Shown in pieces: positions 1 through 8,790 of a stretch of DNA of 64,000 nucleotides. The notes below the pieces were generated by a model, which was not told where the DNA came from, ran no database searches, and saw only the letters and a program-made list of their open reading frames with translations. The DNA is taken from contig NZ_VRYH01000002.1 of assembly GCF_008079445.1 (NCBI RefSeq), positions 62,001-126,000 on the forward strand. The letters are read 5' to 3'. The stretch's first letter is position 1; every line of letters starts with the position of its first letter. This stretch comes from Aidingimonas lacisalsi (lineage in GTDB: Bacteria; Pseudomonadota; Gammaproteobacteria; Pseudomonadales; Halomonadaceae). Position numbers and translations under genes: made by a program.

Positions 1-185
1 TAATAGAAACGGTTGGCAACCCAGCCACGAATCTGCTCCGGCGTGGCTCGCCCCTCAGCCATGTCGACCTGATAAGGATGGTGAATATGGTAAAAGTCGC
101 CTTTGGCCATCAAGGCCGCACGAAAGCCATCGCGGTCGAGTGGCTGGCCTTCGGCCGTGGCCAGCGGTGACGCGATCGTTGCCAT
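1..185 (-). CDS. pqqC: Pyrroloquinoline-quinone synthase PqqC (N-terminal part, runs off the left edge)
   Basis: Only the first 61 codons are inside the window. They read as the N-terminus of PqqC, the oxygen-dependent, cofactor-free oxidase that closes the rings in the last step of PQQ synthesis. The stretch [19 protein letters not shown] followed by [17 protein letters not shown] is typical of the family's first helices. The ATG at 185 is the only sensible start. It follows pqqB by about 70 bases on the same strand, so it belongs to the pqqABC(DE) operon; pqqD and pqqE would lie to the left of this window. The identity comes from sequence recognition plus operon position; the catalytic C-terminal part cannot be checked. 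Confidence 0.93.
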   Translation of the reverse strand, partial: MATIASPLATAEGQPLDRDGFRAALMAKGDFYHIHHPYQVDMAEGRATPEQIRGWVANRFY

Positions 186-254
186 GAAGGCCTCCTGTCG
201 GTAATCGGGGGGTGCTTGCTTAGCATCCTTGTACTTGAGACGACAAGGTAGCTC

Positions 255-1184
255 TTAGAGTTTCCACTGCATGCCGTCGAATGCGACTTCGATACCTCGT
301 GCGTCGAGAGTGGCACGCTCCTCGGAGCACTCGTCGAGGATCGGATTGGTATTGTTGATATGAATCAGGATACGGCGGGTCGCCTCGGGCAATGCCTCGA
401 GTTCGGCAAGTAACCCTGTATCGCCGGCCAGGGCGAGGTGTCCCATATCCGCTCCGGTGGCCTGACCGGCGCCAAGGCGCTGCATTTCATCATCGCGCCA
501 TAACGTGCCATCCACCAGTACGCAGTCGGCACGCTGCATCCAGGCACGCAATTCGTCGTCGGGACGGCCCAGTCCTGGTGCGTAGAACAGCGAACCACCA
601 CTGTGCGAGTCTTCGATGAACAGGCCGATGTTGTCTCCCGGTGAGGGCGCGCCACGACGCGGCGAGTAGGGCGGTGCATTGCTGTGAATCGCCATGGCGG
701 TGAAGGTCAGGCCGGGACAGCAGTCGATCGTGAAACGCGAACTGTGATGCTGCTCATCGATATCGATCGAGCGCCAGTTCAGCCCACCTTGCCAATGGTC
801 GAGCATGGGAAAAAGAGGGAAGCCCGTGCTCAGATCCTGGTGCACGTTAGGGGTACACCAGACATCCAGTGGACAGCCCTCGCGTAGTGACAATAGCCCC
901 GTGACATGATCGATCTGTGCATCGACCAGCAGTACGCCGGCAATTCCCGTATCTCGGATACCCGTACGTGGATGAAGGGCGGCATTGGCACTGAGCTGCG
1001 CACGAACGTCTGGCGAGGCATTGCAGAGCAACCAGCGCTGACCGTCGGCACTGATGGCAATGGAAGATTGGGTGCGTGCGTGCGCTTCGAGCGTACCGTC
1101 TCGCACACCGCGGCAGTAGCGGCAATGACAGTTCCACTGTGGGAATCCACCTCCTGCGGCAGAGCCCAGGACCAGTACGTGCAT
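255..1184 (-). CDS. pqqB: PQQ biosynthesis protein PqqB
   Basis: A 309-residue protein of the metallo-beta-lactamase fold, the usual length for PqqB, which acts on the PqqA-derived Glu-Tyr intermediate (a hydroxylase role on the tyrosine has been proposed). The N-terminus [19 protein letters not shown] is family-typical and contains a Cys-x-Cys-x-x-Cys cluster at residues 19, 21 and 24, a structural zinc site. The C-terminal segment [13 protein letters not shown] is also characteristic. The ATG at 1184 lies behind a weak GAGG ribosome site. It sits between pqqA, from which it is separated by a terminator-like hairpin, and pqqC, all reading leftwards. It supplies cofactor for the quinoprotein dehydrogenase encoded divergently. 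Confidence 0.96.
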   Translation of the reverse strand: MHVLVLGSAAGGGFPQWNCHCRYCRGVRDGTLEAHARTQSSIAISADGQRWLLCNASPDVRAQLSANAALHPRTGIRDTGIAGVLLVDAQIDHVTGLLSLREGCPLDVWCTPNVHQDLSTGFPLFPMLDHWQGGLNWRSIDIDEQHHSSRFTIDCCPGLTFTAMAIHSNAPPYSPRRGAPSPGDNIGLFIEDSHSGGSLFYAPGLGRPDDELRAWMQRADCVLVDGTLWRDDEMQRLGAGQATGADMGHLALAGDTGLLAELEALPEATRRILIHINNTNPILDECSEERATLDARGIEVAFDGMQWKL

Positions 1185-1220
1185 AACATGCCTCGCGAAT
1201 CAGATAGCGGATGACCGGCC

Positions 1221-1252
1221 AAAAAATGGGGCGCCCCGGCAAGGAGCGCCCC
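1221..1252 (-). terminator. Attenuating hairpin between pqqA and pqqB
   Basis: Reading leftwards, the arms GGGGCGC and GCGCCCC (1228-1234 and 1246-1252) form a seven-base-pair stem with an 11-base loop. They are followed by a run of six T residues on the minus strand (1221-1226). This is a good rho-independent terminator only 18 bases beyond the pqqA stop codon. Position and form suggest partial termination, so that the small precursor peptide PqqA is made in excess over the PqqB-E enzymes. Such differential expression is known for pqq operons; for this strain it is inferred. Confidence 0.75.
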
Positions 1253-1269
1253 CTATGGAGATAATACGA

Positions 1270-1341
1270 TCAGCGATTGGCGATATAGAGAGTGACTTCG
1301 AAGCCCAAACGCAGATCGGTGTAAGCCGGCTTGGTCCACAT
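1270..1341 (-). CDS. pqqA: PQQ precursor peptide PqqA
   Basis: A 23-residue peptide, the substrate from which PQQ is built. It begins [19 protein letters not shown] and ends with IANR. The conserved Glu-Val-Thr-Leu-Tyr contains the Glu (residue 15) and Tyr (residue 19) that are cross-linked by PqqE. An AGGAG ribosome site sits seven bases before the ATG at 1341; an upstream in-frame ATG at 1347 is too close to that site to be used. It is the first gene of the leftward pqq operon and is followed at once by a terminator-like hairpin. The gene is far below ordinary gene-calling length limits but the match is unambiguous. Confidence 0.95.
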   Translation of the reverse strand: MWTKPAYTDLRLGFEVTLYIANR

Positions 1342-1728
1342 ATGCATTCTCCTGTCATGACGTGGTTTGTTTGGTACCAGTTTCAGTAAAGCAGTCCTCA
1401 CGGGATCTACCTTACAACCTAAGTCTTAGTATAGAGCCGACAGGGTTGTAATGGAAAGGGTGGCAGTATCTCATGCTTGTTGAGTGTAAATTAAATCAAT
1501 GAGTTATGCGCGTTGTTGAGTAATACGTTTGAGTCGTTGGCGATTATGTACCACATGGCAAAAGTCTTTTGACCCTGTTACTTCGGCTGATTTCAGCGCC
1601 AGGCCCCTACCAACGGTTCAACTTGTGCTAGACCTTCTAATGTGTAGTCAAAAACGACACAAGAACTGACTGCTGGAACGTCCGTGCCAACGGACCAAAC
1701 CAGCACATATGCATTGGAGATATACGCC
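1342..1728. promoter_or_regulatory. Divergent control region between pqqA and the xoxF operon
   Basis: These 387 bases hold no gene and must carry the promoters for pqqA (leftwards) and xoxF (rightwards). The central part is AT-richer than its surroundings. On the minus strand a TATACT -10-like hexamer lies at 1428-1433, with a poor TTTCCA -35 candidate 18 bases upstream; it would place a start about 80 bases before pqqA. For xoxF I see only weak pairs near 1608-1645, for example TTCAAC and TAATGT 15 bases apart. Neither is convincing; regulated promoters needing an activator would look like this. Confidence 0.4.
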
Positions 1729-3561
1729 ATGCTTCGGGAGTTCAGCTACGCCATAGCGGCTATCGGGTTAGCCGTGTCCGCTCAGGCACACGCCAACGAG
1801 AATTTGCTTGAGTTGCAAGAAAACCCGGAATACTGGGCGACTCAACTCGGTAACTACCAAGGTAACCGATATAGTGAGCTCGACCAGATCAACCGTGACA
1901 ATGTGGATGAGTTGAGAGCGCAGTGGCAGTTTTCAACCGGGGTGCTGCGTGGCCATGAGGGCGGCCCGCTCTATGTCGGTGACGGCAAACTCTATATCCA
2001 TACCCCTTTCCCCAACAAAGTGTTCGCACTCGATCTCGAGGACGAAGGTCGGGTCGTCTGGACTCATGAGCCAAATCAGGATTCGCGAGTGATTCCGGTC
2101 ATGTGCTGTGACACCGTCAACCGGGGGCTCGCCTATGCCGATGGCCGTCTGTTCATCGGACAGGCCGACAACACGTTGGTGGCTCTGGACTCGGAAAGCG
2201 GTGAAGTGCTGTGGGAAGCCGAGAACGGGGACCATACCAAAGGAGAGACCAACACCATGTCGCCGCTGGTCGTGGGTGACAAGGTCATCATGGGCATCAG
2301 TGGTGGTGAATTCGGTGTGCGTGGTCATATGACGGCCTACAACGTCGAAACCGGTGAGCAGGAGTGGCGAGCCTACTCCAATGGGCCGGATGAAGACGTG
2401 AAGATCGACCCGGAAGAAACCCTGATGCTCGGGGAGCCCATCGGCGAGGAAGACCTGGGGGAAACCACCTGGCCGGACGACGAATGGAAACGCGGTGGTG
2501 GTGCACCCTGGGGCTGGGTGACGTATGACCCCGAACTCGACCTGATCTATTACGGTACGGGCAACCCCGGCACCTGGAATCCGGATCAGCGTGCCATCGA
2601 TGGTGAGCCAGCCGACAACAAGTGGGCGATCACCGTGTTCGCTCGCGATCCCGACACTGGCGAGGCCAAGTGGGTCTATCAGAAAGTGCCCTTTGATGAA
2701 TGGGACTATGACGGCGTCAACGAGAATCAGTTGATTGATGTCGAGATCGATGGTGAGCAGCGCAAAGGCTTGGCGATCATCGATCGCACCGGCTTCGGTT
2801 TCCTGTTGGATCGAGAGAATGGCGAGCTGTTGGTGGCGGAGAAGTTTGCACCCGAGACCAACTGGGCAAGCCACTACGACATGGAAACCGGTCGGCCGGT
2901 GGTCAACGAGGAGTACAGTACCTTCCGCCAGGGTGTCGACGTCAACACGACCGATATCTGCCCCACTGCCATGGGGGCGAAGAACATGCAGCCGAGTGCC
3001 TACTCACCGGAAACCGGTTTGCTCTATGCCGGCATCAACCGAATCTGCATGAACTATGAGCCTTATGAGACCGAGTATACTGCGGGTCAACCGTATGTCG
3101 GCGCCACGCTGACCATGATGCCGGCGCCACAGGAAGATGAAGAGAACGGCATGGAAGGCCGGATGGGTAGCTTCATTGCCTGGGATCCCGTCAAGGGAGA
3201 AAAAGCCTGGGAAATCGATGAACGCTTTGCCGTCTGGAGCGGTGCATTGGCTACTGCCGGCGATCTCGCGTTCTATGGCACGCTCGAAGGGTATCTCAAG
3301 GCTGTCGATATCGAGACCGGTGAAGAGCTATGGCGCTTCAAGACACCGTCCGGAATCATCGGCAATGTGAATACCTTCCAGTATGAAGGCAAACAGTATA
3401 TCGCCGTACTCTCCGGGGTCGGCGGTTGGGCCGGTATCGGGTTGGCTGCAGGGCTGGAGGATCCCGAGGAAGGCCTGGGTGCCGTCGGGGCTTTCGCGGC
3501 TCTCGACGACTATACCAAGCTGGGCGGTGTGCTCACGGTCTTTGCACTGCCCGATGCCTGA
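1729..3561 (+). CDS. xoxF: Lanthanide-type PQQ-dependent alcohol dehydrogenase (XoxF-like)
   Basis: A periplasmic quinoprotein of 610 residues that oxidises a primary alcohol to the aldehyde and passes electrons to a cytochrome c. The start at 1729 gives a signal peptide ending AQAHA and has a GGAG site nine bases upstream; a 15-codon longer GTG frame lacks both. Visible landmarks are the adjacent cysteines C126-C127 (ring disulfide over PQQ), metal ligands E194 (in GGEFGVRG) and N279 (in YYGTGNP), catalytic D326, and a second Asp, D328, in [10 protein letters not shown]. Calcium enzymes (MxaF) have Ala or Ser at that last position; Asp is the hallmark of lanthanide-dependent XoxF and PedH enzymes. 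The following xoxG- and xoxJ-like genes support XoxF, but a PedH/ExaF-like ethanol-preferring enzyme is not excluded. Confidence 0.88.
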   Translation: MLREFSYAIAAIGLAVSAQAHANENLLELQENPEYWATQLGNYQGNRYSELDQINRDNVDELRAQWQFSTGVLRGHEGGPLYVGDGKLYIHTPFPNKVFALDLEDEGRVVWTHEPNQDSRVIPVMCCDTVNRGLAYADGRLFIGQADNTLVALDSESGEVLWEAENGDHTKGETNTMSPLVVGDKVIMGISGGEFGVRGHMTAYNVETGEQEWRAYSNGPDEDVKIDPEETLMLGEPIGEEDLGETTWPDDEWKRGGGAPWGWVTYDPELDLIYYGTGNPGTWNPDQRAIDGEPADNKWAITVFARDPDTGEAKWVYQKVPFDEWDYDGVNENQLIDVEIDGEQRKGLAIIDRTGFGFLLDRENGELLVAEKFAPETNWASHYDMETGRPVVNEEYSTFRQGVDVNTTDICPTAMGAKNMQPSAYSPETGLLYAGINRICMNYEPYETEYTAGQPYVGATLTMMPAPQEDEENGMEGRMGSFIAWDPVKGEKAWEIDERFAVWSGALATAGDLAFYGTLEGYLKAVDIETGEELWRFKTPSGIIGNVNTFQYEGKQYIAVLSGVGGWAGIGLAAGLEDPEEGLGAVGAFAALDDYTKLGGVLTVFALPDA

Positions 3562-3603
3562 GTTAGCAGGCCTAGCGAGATTCATGCGACAGCGGATGTC
3601 GGT

Positions 3604-3707
3604 TGGCGCCAGGGAAAGGCGCCATGGCGTCGTTTATGCCCACTTTCCTTAGTTTCCTGCTGATAGCTTGAAACGCCAGCGGCACCGCTGCTGCGTGTCC
3701 GCTGGCG
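3604..3707 (+). other. Two stem-loops between the dehydrogenase and cytochrome genes
   Basis: The 187-base gap between xoxF and the cytochrome gene contains two inverted repeats. One has arms TGGCGCC and GGCGCCA (3604-3610 and 3618-3624). The other has arms CGCCAGCGG and CCGCTGGCG (3674-3682 and 3699-3707). Neither is followed by a T run, so they look more like RNA-stabilising or attenuating hairpins than full terminators. They could keep the dehydrogenase message more abundant than the downstream genes. Confidence 0.5.
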
Positions 3708-3748
3708 AGCCGTGCCAATCTCACGAGTCAATAGTAAGGACATGACGA

Positions 3749-4264
3749 ATGTTTGCGACCAAGGCGAATACGACCGAGGTAGGTCCTATCCGACAGATAG
3801 GTGGCAAGTGGCTTATGCTGAGTCTCGGCATCATGGGATCGATGCTGACGCTGATGTCAGCGGCCATCGCGGAGGATGACGGTAACGATGTGACCAACTA
3901 TACCGTTAAGGACGGTAAGGTGGACCAGGCCACTTACGATGGCTATGAAGCGTACACCCGCGTGTGTCAGGCATGCCATGGCCCCGATGGGTTGGGGTCG
4001 TCGTTCGCCCCCAGTCTGATGGAGATCTCCGAGACGCGTACGCTGGGGGAATTCGTCGCAACCGTTGCCAACGGTCAGGAAATACAGCCCGGAAAAGTGA
4101 TGCCGTCCTTTGCGGATGATCAGTATGTAATGAATAACGTCAATAATATCTATCGTTACATGAAGGCACGAGCGGCTGGCGATGTCGGTCGGGGGCGCCC
4201 GGACGTCATCGGAGACGGTGATGACAAGGAGGCGTCGGATAGCGATAGCGACCAGGCGGAGTGA
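3749..4264 (+). CDS. xoxG: Periplasmic c-type cytochrome, electron acceptor of the alcohol dehydrogenase (XoxG-like)
   Basis: A 171-residue single-heme cytochrome c. An N-terminal signal/anchor segment (about residues 20-41, ending SAAIA) is followed by the heme site CQACH (C73, C76, H77) and a probable axial Met at M118 in KVMPSF. The C-terminus is a short acidic, disordered tail rich in Asp and Ser. Lying directly behind the dehydrogenase and in front of the XoxJ-like gene, it is the expected electron acceptor, passing electrons towards the terminal oxidase. It is related to the MxaG/XoxG and ExaB/PedF cytochromes; the exact subfamily cannot be settled by eye. Its stop codon overlaps the ribosome site region of the next gene. 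Confidence 0.85.
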   Translation: MFATKANTTEVGPIRQIGGKWLMLSLGIMGSMLTLMSAAIAEDDGNDVTNYTVKDGKVDQATYDGYEAYTRVCQACHGPDGLGSSFAPSLMEISETRTLGEFVATVANGQEIQPGKVMPSFADDQYVMNNVNNIYRYMKARAAGDVGRGRPDVIGDGDDKEASDSDSDQAE

Positions 4265-4269
4265 AAACG

Positions 4270-5136
4270 ATGCGGCAGGCGGATATAGGGGAGCTAGGTC
4301 GTGTCATCGTCTCGCTGGCGATGGCGGTTGGCCTAGCGTTGTGCACTACGATGGCGATGGCTCAGGTGCCTGAATTGCAGACGCGTCAGCATTTGAGGGT
4401 ATGCGCTGATGGCAACAATCTGCCATTTTCCAATGAGGCGGGCGAAGGCTTCGAGAATCGTATCGCCGAGATGATGGCCGATGAACTGGACGTGCCGCTT
4501 AGTTATGTCTATGCCCCGCAGGTCATGGGGTTCGTGCGCAATACGCTGGACTCACGGATGTGTGACGTGATGATCGGTGCACCGGCAGGCTATGAGTTCG
4601 TACAGAACACGATCGAATACTATCGTTCCGTCTATACGTTGATCCTGCCCAAGGATTCCGATATCGATGCCACGAGTCTGAACGATACCTCGCTTCAAGG
4701 GCGGCGTATCGGTGTGATCGCCGAGACACCACCTGTGACAGCGTTGCGTCGAGTCGGGGCGGATGTCGAGAGCTATCCGTTACAGGTCGATACTCGCGTT
4801 CGGGCACCGGTCAGAGATGCCATTGAGGACGTCGCCGAAGGGGTGACCGAAGGTGCCGTGATATGGGGTCCATTGGCCGGCTATTACGCAGCGCGTCAGA
4901 CGCCCCCTCTCACGGTGATTCCTCTCGTCGATGATACATCCGACGCTCAACTGGAGTATCGGATCACGATGGGGATACGCCACGGCGAACCCCAGTGGCG
5001 AGACTGGTTGAACGATTTCATCGCCCGCCGGCAGTCGGATATTAATGCGATTCTTGTCGACTATGGTGTGCCGCTGGTGGGTCAGGATGGCCAACTCATC
5101 GAGATGCGAGGCGCGTCGGAAGGAGACGATTCGTGA
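4270..5136 (+). CDS. xoxJ: XoxJ/MxaJ-like periplasmic binding protein of the quinoprotein system
   Basis: A 288-residue exported protein of the solute-binding family-3 fold. After the signal peptide (to about AMAQ) comes LQTRQHLRVCADGNNLPFSN, then GFENRIAEMMADEL, the typical opening of MxaJ/XoxJ proteins, which help activate methanol dehydrogenase rather than feed a transporter. The ATG at 4270 is preferred because a GGAG site lies eight bases before it; a GTG at 4261 overlapping the previous stop is the alternative. It overlaps the next gene by the sequence TGATG, so translation is coupled. The xoxF-xoxG-xoxJ order supports the dehydrogenase type. Confidence 0.85.
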   Translation: MRQADIGELGRVIVSLAMAVGLALCTTMAMAQVPELQTRQHLRVCADGNNLPFSNEAGEGFENRIAEMMADELDVPLSYVYAPQVMGFVRNTLDSRMCDVMIGAPAGYEFVQNTIEYYRSVYTLILPKDSDIDATSLNDTSLQGRRIGVIAETPPVTALRRVGADVESYPLQVDTRVRAPVRDAIEDVAEGVTEGAVIWGPLAGYYAARQTPPLTVIPLVDDTSDAQLEYRITMGIRHGEPQWRDWLNDFIARRQSDINAILVDYGVPLVGQDGQLIEMRGASEGDDS

Positions 5137-5768
5137 TGGATAAGCGTTATCGTGGCTTGGTCATTGTTCTGGCAGGCGCCATAGCGTTGGGTAGTGTGTC
5201 TCCTGTCCACGCCCAGAGTGCTGCCAAGGGGCCACCCGATTGGCCCTGTGTCCAGCGTCTCGTGCCAGAGCTGGCTTGGGGGACGATATGGACCGGCCCC
5301 TCGCCGGACGAGTTGCAGCACGATTGGTGGGAGGATGAAGAACTCGCTCGCGTGGTTCGTTTCGCGACGGATCGCCAGACGGATGAGGAAGCGGCCATGG
5401 AACGGATTCGTGAGTTCGTCGACTCGGTTGCCGATGGCGACAATCGTGACGAACGACTGACGCTATTGTTTGCCGGTCTGTTCGAGCGTATCGACAGTGA
5501 ACGTAGTCGCGTGATCGAGCGAATTCGCGCGGCGGCACGTGGACAGATAACGCGTCTCGAGACAGTGTCTGAGCTTGTCGATCGCCTGGAAGAGGCACGT
5601 GCCTCTTCCACCGATGAGACAAACGTGCAACGTCTGGAACGGGAGTTGCAGTTGCAGCAAAGGATCTTCCAGAAACGCCAGCAGGCCTTGCCGGCCATGT
5701 GCGAGAAACCAGCTCTGCTCGAGGAAGATCTTGGCCAGATGGTACGCGTGATTCGCAATGCCATGTGA
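5136..5768 (+). CDS. Exported protein of unknown function in the quinoprotein operon
   Basis: I do not recognise a named family. The 210-residue product has a clear signal peptide (ending SPVHAQ), an N-terminal block WPCVQRLVPELAWGTIWTGP, then a long charged alpha-helical region (about residues 65-185) rich in Arg, Glu and Gln that is probably coiled-coil, and a second cysteine near the C-terminus (PAMCEKP). The two cysteines could form a disulfide in the periplasm. It is translationally coupled to xoxJ (overlapping ATG in TGATG) and lies just before the ABC genes, so it most likely works with the dehydrogenase or the transporter. No enzyme motif is visible. Confidence 0.8.
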   Translation: MDKRYRGLVIVLAGAIALGSVSPVHAQSAAKGPPDWPCVQRLVPELAWGTIWTGPSPDELQHDWWEDEELARVVRFATDRQTDEEAAMERIREFVDSVADGDNRDERLTLLFAGLFERIDSERSRVIERIRAAARGQITRLETVSELVDRLEEARASSTDETNVQRLERELQLQQRIFQKRQQALPAMCEKPALLEEDLGQMVRVIRNAM

Positions 5769-5804
5769 CCCGCTTGGCCCATCGAGACAATGCAGGAGAG
5801 CCTC

Positions 5805-7073
5805 ATGACAAGAACGACAATGACGATGTGTTCGGGAAACTCTCCGAGGTGCTTGGCCGGCGTTGAGCGTCGGGGCATCGTCATCGCGGCGCTTCTGGTC
5901 GGCCTGGCATGGCCGGCCTGGGTGACGGCGCAGGATGAGAATGACCAGGAGACTGCCACTATCACCATCGGCTATCTAGGGCTGGAACGCGATCCGGATA
6001 GGGAGCCGCTGTCGGTGATCGAACCGATTCCCGAACAAGAGGGGCTCGAAGGAGCGCGTCTGGCGATTTCCGATAATAATGCCACCGGGCAGTTCATCGG
6101 CCAGGAGTTCGAACTCGTCGAGTCGGTCGTCGCTCGGGACGGTGATGTAGCGAAGGGACTCGAAGCGCTCACCGACAAGGGGGCCGAGTGGATCGTCAGC
6201 GGTCTTCCTCGTGAGGCATTGGCAACCGTACTGGACAGTGAGGCACTGGGCGATCGTATCGTATTCAACGCCATGGCTCCCGACGACGAACTGCGTGGTG
6301 ACGCCTGCCGCTCCAACCTGTTCCATACGACGCCCAGCCGCCGAATGCTGGGGGATGCGTTAGCCCAATACCTGGGTTACAAGGAGTGGAACGATTGGGC
6401 ACTGGTCTATGGCAATACCGAACAGGATGACGCACTGGCCCAGGCATTTCGCGACTCGGCAGTACGTTTCGGCCATGACATCGTCGACGAGAAAATGTGG
6501 CCTCACGAGCCAATGGCACGCCGTGCCGAGGGTGGCTTTCATGCCATCCAGCGCGAAGTGCCGGCCTTCCTGCAGGATATCGAGACGCACGATGTTCTGG
6601 TGGTGGCCGATGAGACGGATTACTTCGGCGAATACCTCCCTTACCAGACAGATCTGCCGCGGCCGGTGGTCGGCACCCAAGGTCTGGCCGTCACGGCCTG
6701 GCATCGCGCTCATGAATCATGGGGGGCCGTCCAGTTACAGCGACGATTCGAGGAGCAGGCCGAGCGCTGGATGACACCCAGAGATTTCGCGGCCTGGTTG
6801 GCGGTACGCTCGCTGGGGGAGTCGGCGGCACGGATCCAGTCTACCAAACGCGACGCGGTGCTGGACTACATGCTCAGTGAGGAATTCGAGTTGGCGGGCT
6901 ATCTTGGCTATCCAGTCAGTTATCGCACCTGGAATCACCAATTGCGCCAGCCAATTCTGGTGACAGGACCACGCATGGTGGCGTCGGTATCGCCGCAGGA
7001 AGGGTATTTGCATCCGCGAACGATGCTGGATTCGTTGGGCGCTGACGAGGGAGAAACCCAATGCGATTTCTAA
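5805..7073 (+). CDS. ABC-type periplasmic binding protein of the PQQ-alcohol system (PedA-type)
   Basis: A 422-residue exported protein of the branched-chain amino acid/receptor-like binding fold: after the signal peptide (ending WVTAQ) comes ITIGYLGLERDP, then EGARLAISDNNATGQFIGQ, the first lobe of this fold. It matches the binding proteins found only next to PQQ alcohol dehydrogenases. The ATG at 5805 is chosen for the AGGAG site six bases upstream. It overlaps the next gene by 13 bases. With the propeller, ATPase and permease that follow it makes the PedA1A2BC-type set, required in Pseudomonas putida for lanthanide-dependent growth at low metal. Its true ligand is unknown. Confidence 0.82.
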   Translation: MTRTTMTMCSGNSPRCLAGVERRGIVIAALLVGLAWPAWVTAQDENDQETATITIGYLGLERDPDREPLSVIEPIPEQEGLEGARLAISDNNATGQFIGQEFELVESVVARDGDVAKGLEALTDKGAEWIVSGLPREALATVLDSEALGDRIVFNAMAPDDELRGDACRSNLFHTTPSRRMLGDALAQYLGYKEWNDWALVYGNTEQDDALAQAFRDSAVRFGHDIVDEKMWPHEPMARRAEGGFHAIQREVPAFLQDIETHDVLVVADETDYFGEYLPYQTDLPRPVVGTQGLAVTAWHRAHESWGAVQLQRRFEEQAERWMTPRDFAAWLAVRSLGESAARIQSTKRDAVLDYMLSEEFELAGYLGYPVSYRTWNHQLRQPILVTGPRMVASVSPQEGYLHPRTMLDSLGADEGETQCDF

Positions 7074-8038
7074 GATCCACCTTGGTGACGGCGTTGGGGA
7101 CCTTGCTGCTCACGCCGATGATGGCACATGCCGAGCGCATTTTCGTGTCCAACGAGAAAGACAACACCGTCTCGGTCATCGATGGTGAATCACTGGAAGT
7201 GGTCGAGACCATCGACGTTGGGCGCCGTCCTCGCGCCATGGTATTCAACAATGATGGTACGGAGCTGTTCGTGGCGGTTGGTGATGACGAGGCAATCGAC
7301 ATGATCGACCTGGAGACGCTGGATGTGGTTCGTACCCAATCCTCCGGGGAAGATCCGGAAGTGATCCGTGTCGACCCCAATCAACCTTATATCTATGTTT
7401 CCAACGAAGATGACAACATCGTGTCGGTACTCGATTACGAAGAGCGGCGTCGTGTCGGCGAGATTCCCGTCGGGATCGAACCCGAAGGTATCGGTGTCAG
7501 TTCCGATGGCAAGTGGCTGATTGCCACGACCGAAACGTCCAACATGGCGCATGTCGTCGATCTGGATGAAATGGAGGCGGTCTATCACCGGCTGGTGGGA
7601 GCACGTCCACGCCATGCTGAATTCAATCATGACGACAGCGAAGCCTGGGTGTCGGGGGAAATAGCCGGTACGGTATCGGTTCTGGACAGGGATGATGCCT
7701 TCAACATCAAGCATACCGTGCGTTTCGATGTTCCGGGCGTGCCGCGTGAAACCGTTCAGGCAGTCGGGGTGGAAATGACCTCGGACGGCCGTTATGCATT
7801 CGTGGCCCTGGGCCCCTCCAATCGTGTCGCCGTTGTCGATCAGCAGACATATGAAGTGCTCGATTATATCCTGGTCGGGCAGCGCGTCTGGCATCTCGCA
7901 CTCAATGAGGACGAGAGCCGGCTCTATACGACCAACGGGGTCAGCGGTGATGTTACGGTGATTGAGGTCGATGGTTTCGAAGCGATCAAGTCGATTCCTG
8001 TGGGTCGCTTCCCCTGGGGGGTGGTGGTCGAGCCGTGA
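7061..8038 (+). CDS. YVTN-type beta-propeller protein of the PQQ-alcohol system (PedA-type)
   Basis: A 325-residue periplasmic beta-propeller. After a signal peptide (ending MMAHA) it shows repeated blades of the YVTN kind, such as RIFVSNEKDNTVSVID, PYIYVSNEDDNIVSVLD and RLYTTNGVSGDVTVIE, each followed by a VGxxPxG-like turn. The length and position match the propeller protein found beside PQQ-linked ABC genes. It starts inside the preceding gene with a GGGAG site and overlaps the ATPase gene, so the four genes are co-translated. In the related P. putida and Methylorubrum systems this component belongs to a lanthanide-linked transporter. A binding or scaffold role is inferred. Confidence 0.85.
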   Translation: MRFLRSTLVTALGTLLLTPMMAHAERIFVSNEKDNTVSVIDGESLEVVETIDVGRRPRAMVFNNDGTELFVAVGDDEAIDMIDLETLDVVRTQSSGEDPEVIRVDPNQPYIYVSNEDDNIVSVLDYEERRRVGEIPVGIEPEGIGVSSDGKWLIATTETSNMAHVVDLDEMEAVYHRLVGARPRHAEFNHDDSEAWVSGEIAGTVSVLDRDDAFNIKHTVRFDVPGVPRETVQAVGVEMTSDGRYAFVALGPSNRVAVVDQQTYEVLDYILVGQRVWHLALNEDESRLYTTNGVSGDVTVIEVDGFEAIKSIPVGRFPWGVVVEP

Positions 8039-8790
8039 TGGCGGATGAGATAGCTCGCTCGCCAGCGCTGGAAATCCATGACCTGGGTTTCGCCTACGGC
8101 GCGACTTCTGCGCTTGATCATGTCGAGTTGCGTATCGCCGCAGGTGAGTTCGTCGTGCTGCTGGGCCCCAATGGTGCCGGGAAAACGACGCTTTTTTCGT
8201 TGGTTACACGCCTGTATGACTCACGCCAGGGAGTCATCGCAGTGGAGGGACATGACCTTCATCGACACGCGATCGAGGCGCATGCGCGCATGGGTGTGGT
8301 TTTCCAGCAGCCCACACTTGATCTGGATCTCACGGTCAAACAGAACCTGCTGTATCACGGAGCGTTGCATGGCATGACGCGAGGCCTGGCATACCAGCGT
8401 GCCATGGAGCAACTTTCCCGGATGCAGATGCAGGAGAGTCTGCATCGCCGGGTGCGGCAGCTCTCCGGCGGTCAGCGTCGGCGTGTGGAAATCGCCCGCG
8501 GCTTGTTGCACTATCCCCGCCTTCTGTTGCTCGATGAACCGACTGTCGGTCTGGATATCTCTTCCCGCCGAGCACTGGTCGAGCATGTCCATGAACTCTG
8601 TGCCGAGCAAGGTGTAGCCGTCTTGTGGGCCACCCACCTGATTGATGAAGTCCATGCTCAGGATCGTGTCATCGTGCTCGATCGGGGACGCATCATGGCC
8701 GATGGGCGCGTGGACGATATCACGGCCGCTCAGGGCGTCGAGACGATCGGGGCCGCCTTCGACCGACTGGTGGACGAGGAGCCATCATGA
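8038..8790 (+). CDS. pedB: ABC transporter ATP-binding protein, PQQ-alcohol system
   Basis: A 250-residue ABC ATPase with Walker A GPNGAGKTT, signature LSGGQRRRVEIARG, Walker B LLLLDEPTVGLD and the switch histidine in WATHLIDE. It is of the ABC-2/DrrA class that energises the adjacent ABC-2 permease. The ATG at 8038 is used here; a GTG three bases upstream overlapping the previous stop is possible. It overlaps both neighbours by a few bases. An ABC-2 partner with a separate periplasmic binding protein is unusual, since such permeases normally export; direction of transport is therefore open. Confidence 0.9.
   Translation: MADEIARSPALEIHDLGFAYGATSALDHVELRIAAGEFVVLLGPNGAGKTTLFSLVTRLYDSRQGVIAVEGHDLHRHAIEAHARMGVVFQQPTLDLDLTVKQNLLYHGALHGMTRGLAYQRAMEQLSRMQMQESLHRRVRQLSGGQRRRVEIARGLLHYPRLLLLDEPTVGLDISSRRALVEHVHELCAEQGVAVLWATHLIDEVHAQDRVIVLDRGRIMADGRVDDITAAQGVETIGAAFDRLVDEEPS

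Noticed and set aside
1933-2874. A 313-codon open frame on the minus strand inside the alcohol dehydrogenase gene
   Set aside because: It is antisense to a clearly recognised quinoprotein; its translation has no family features and arises from high-GC codon bias.
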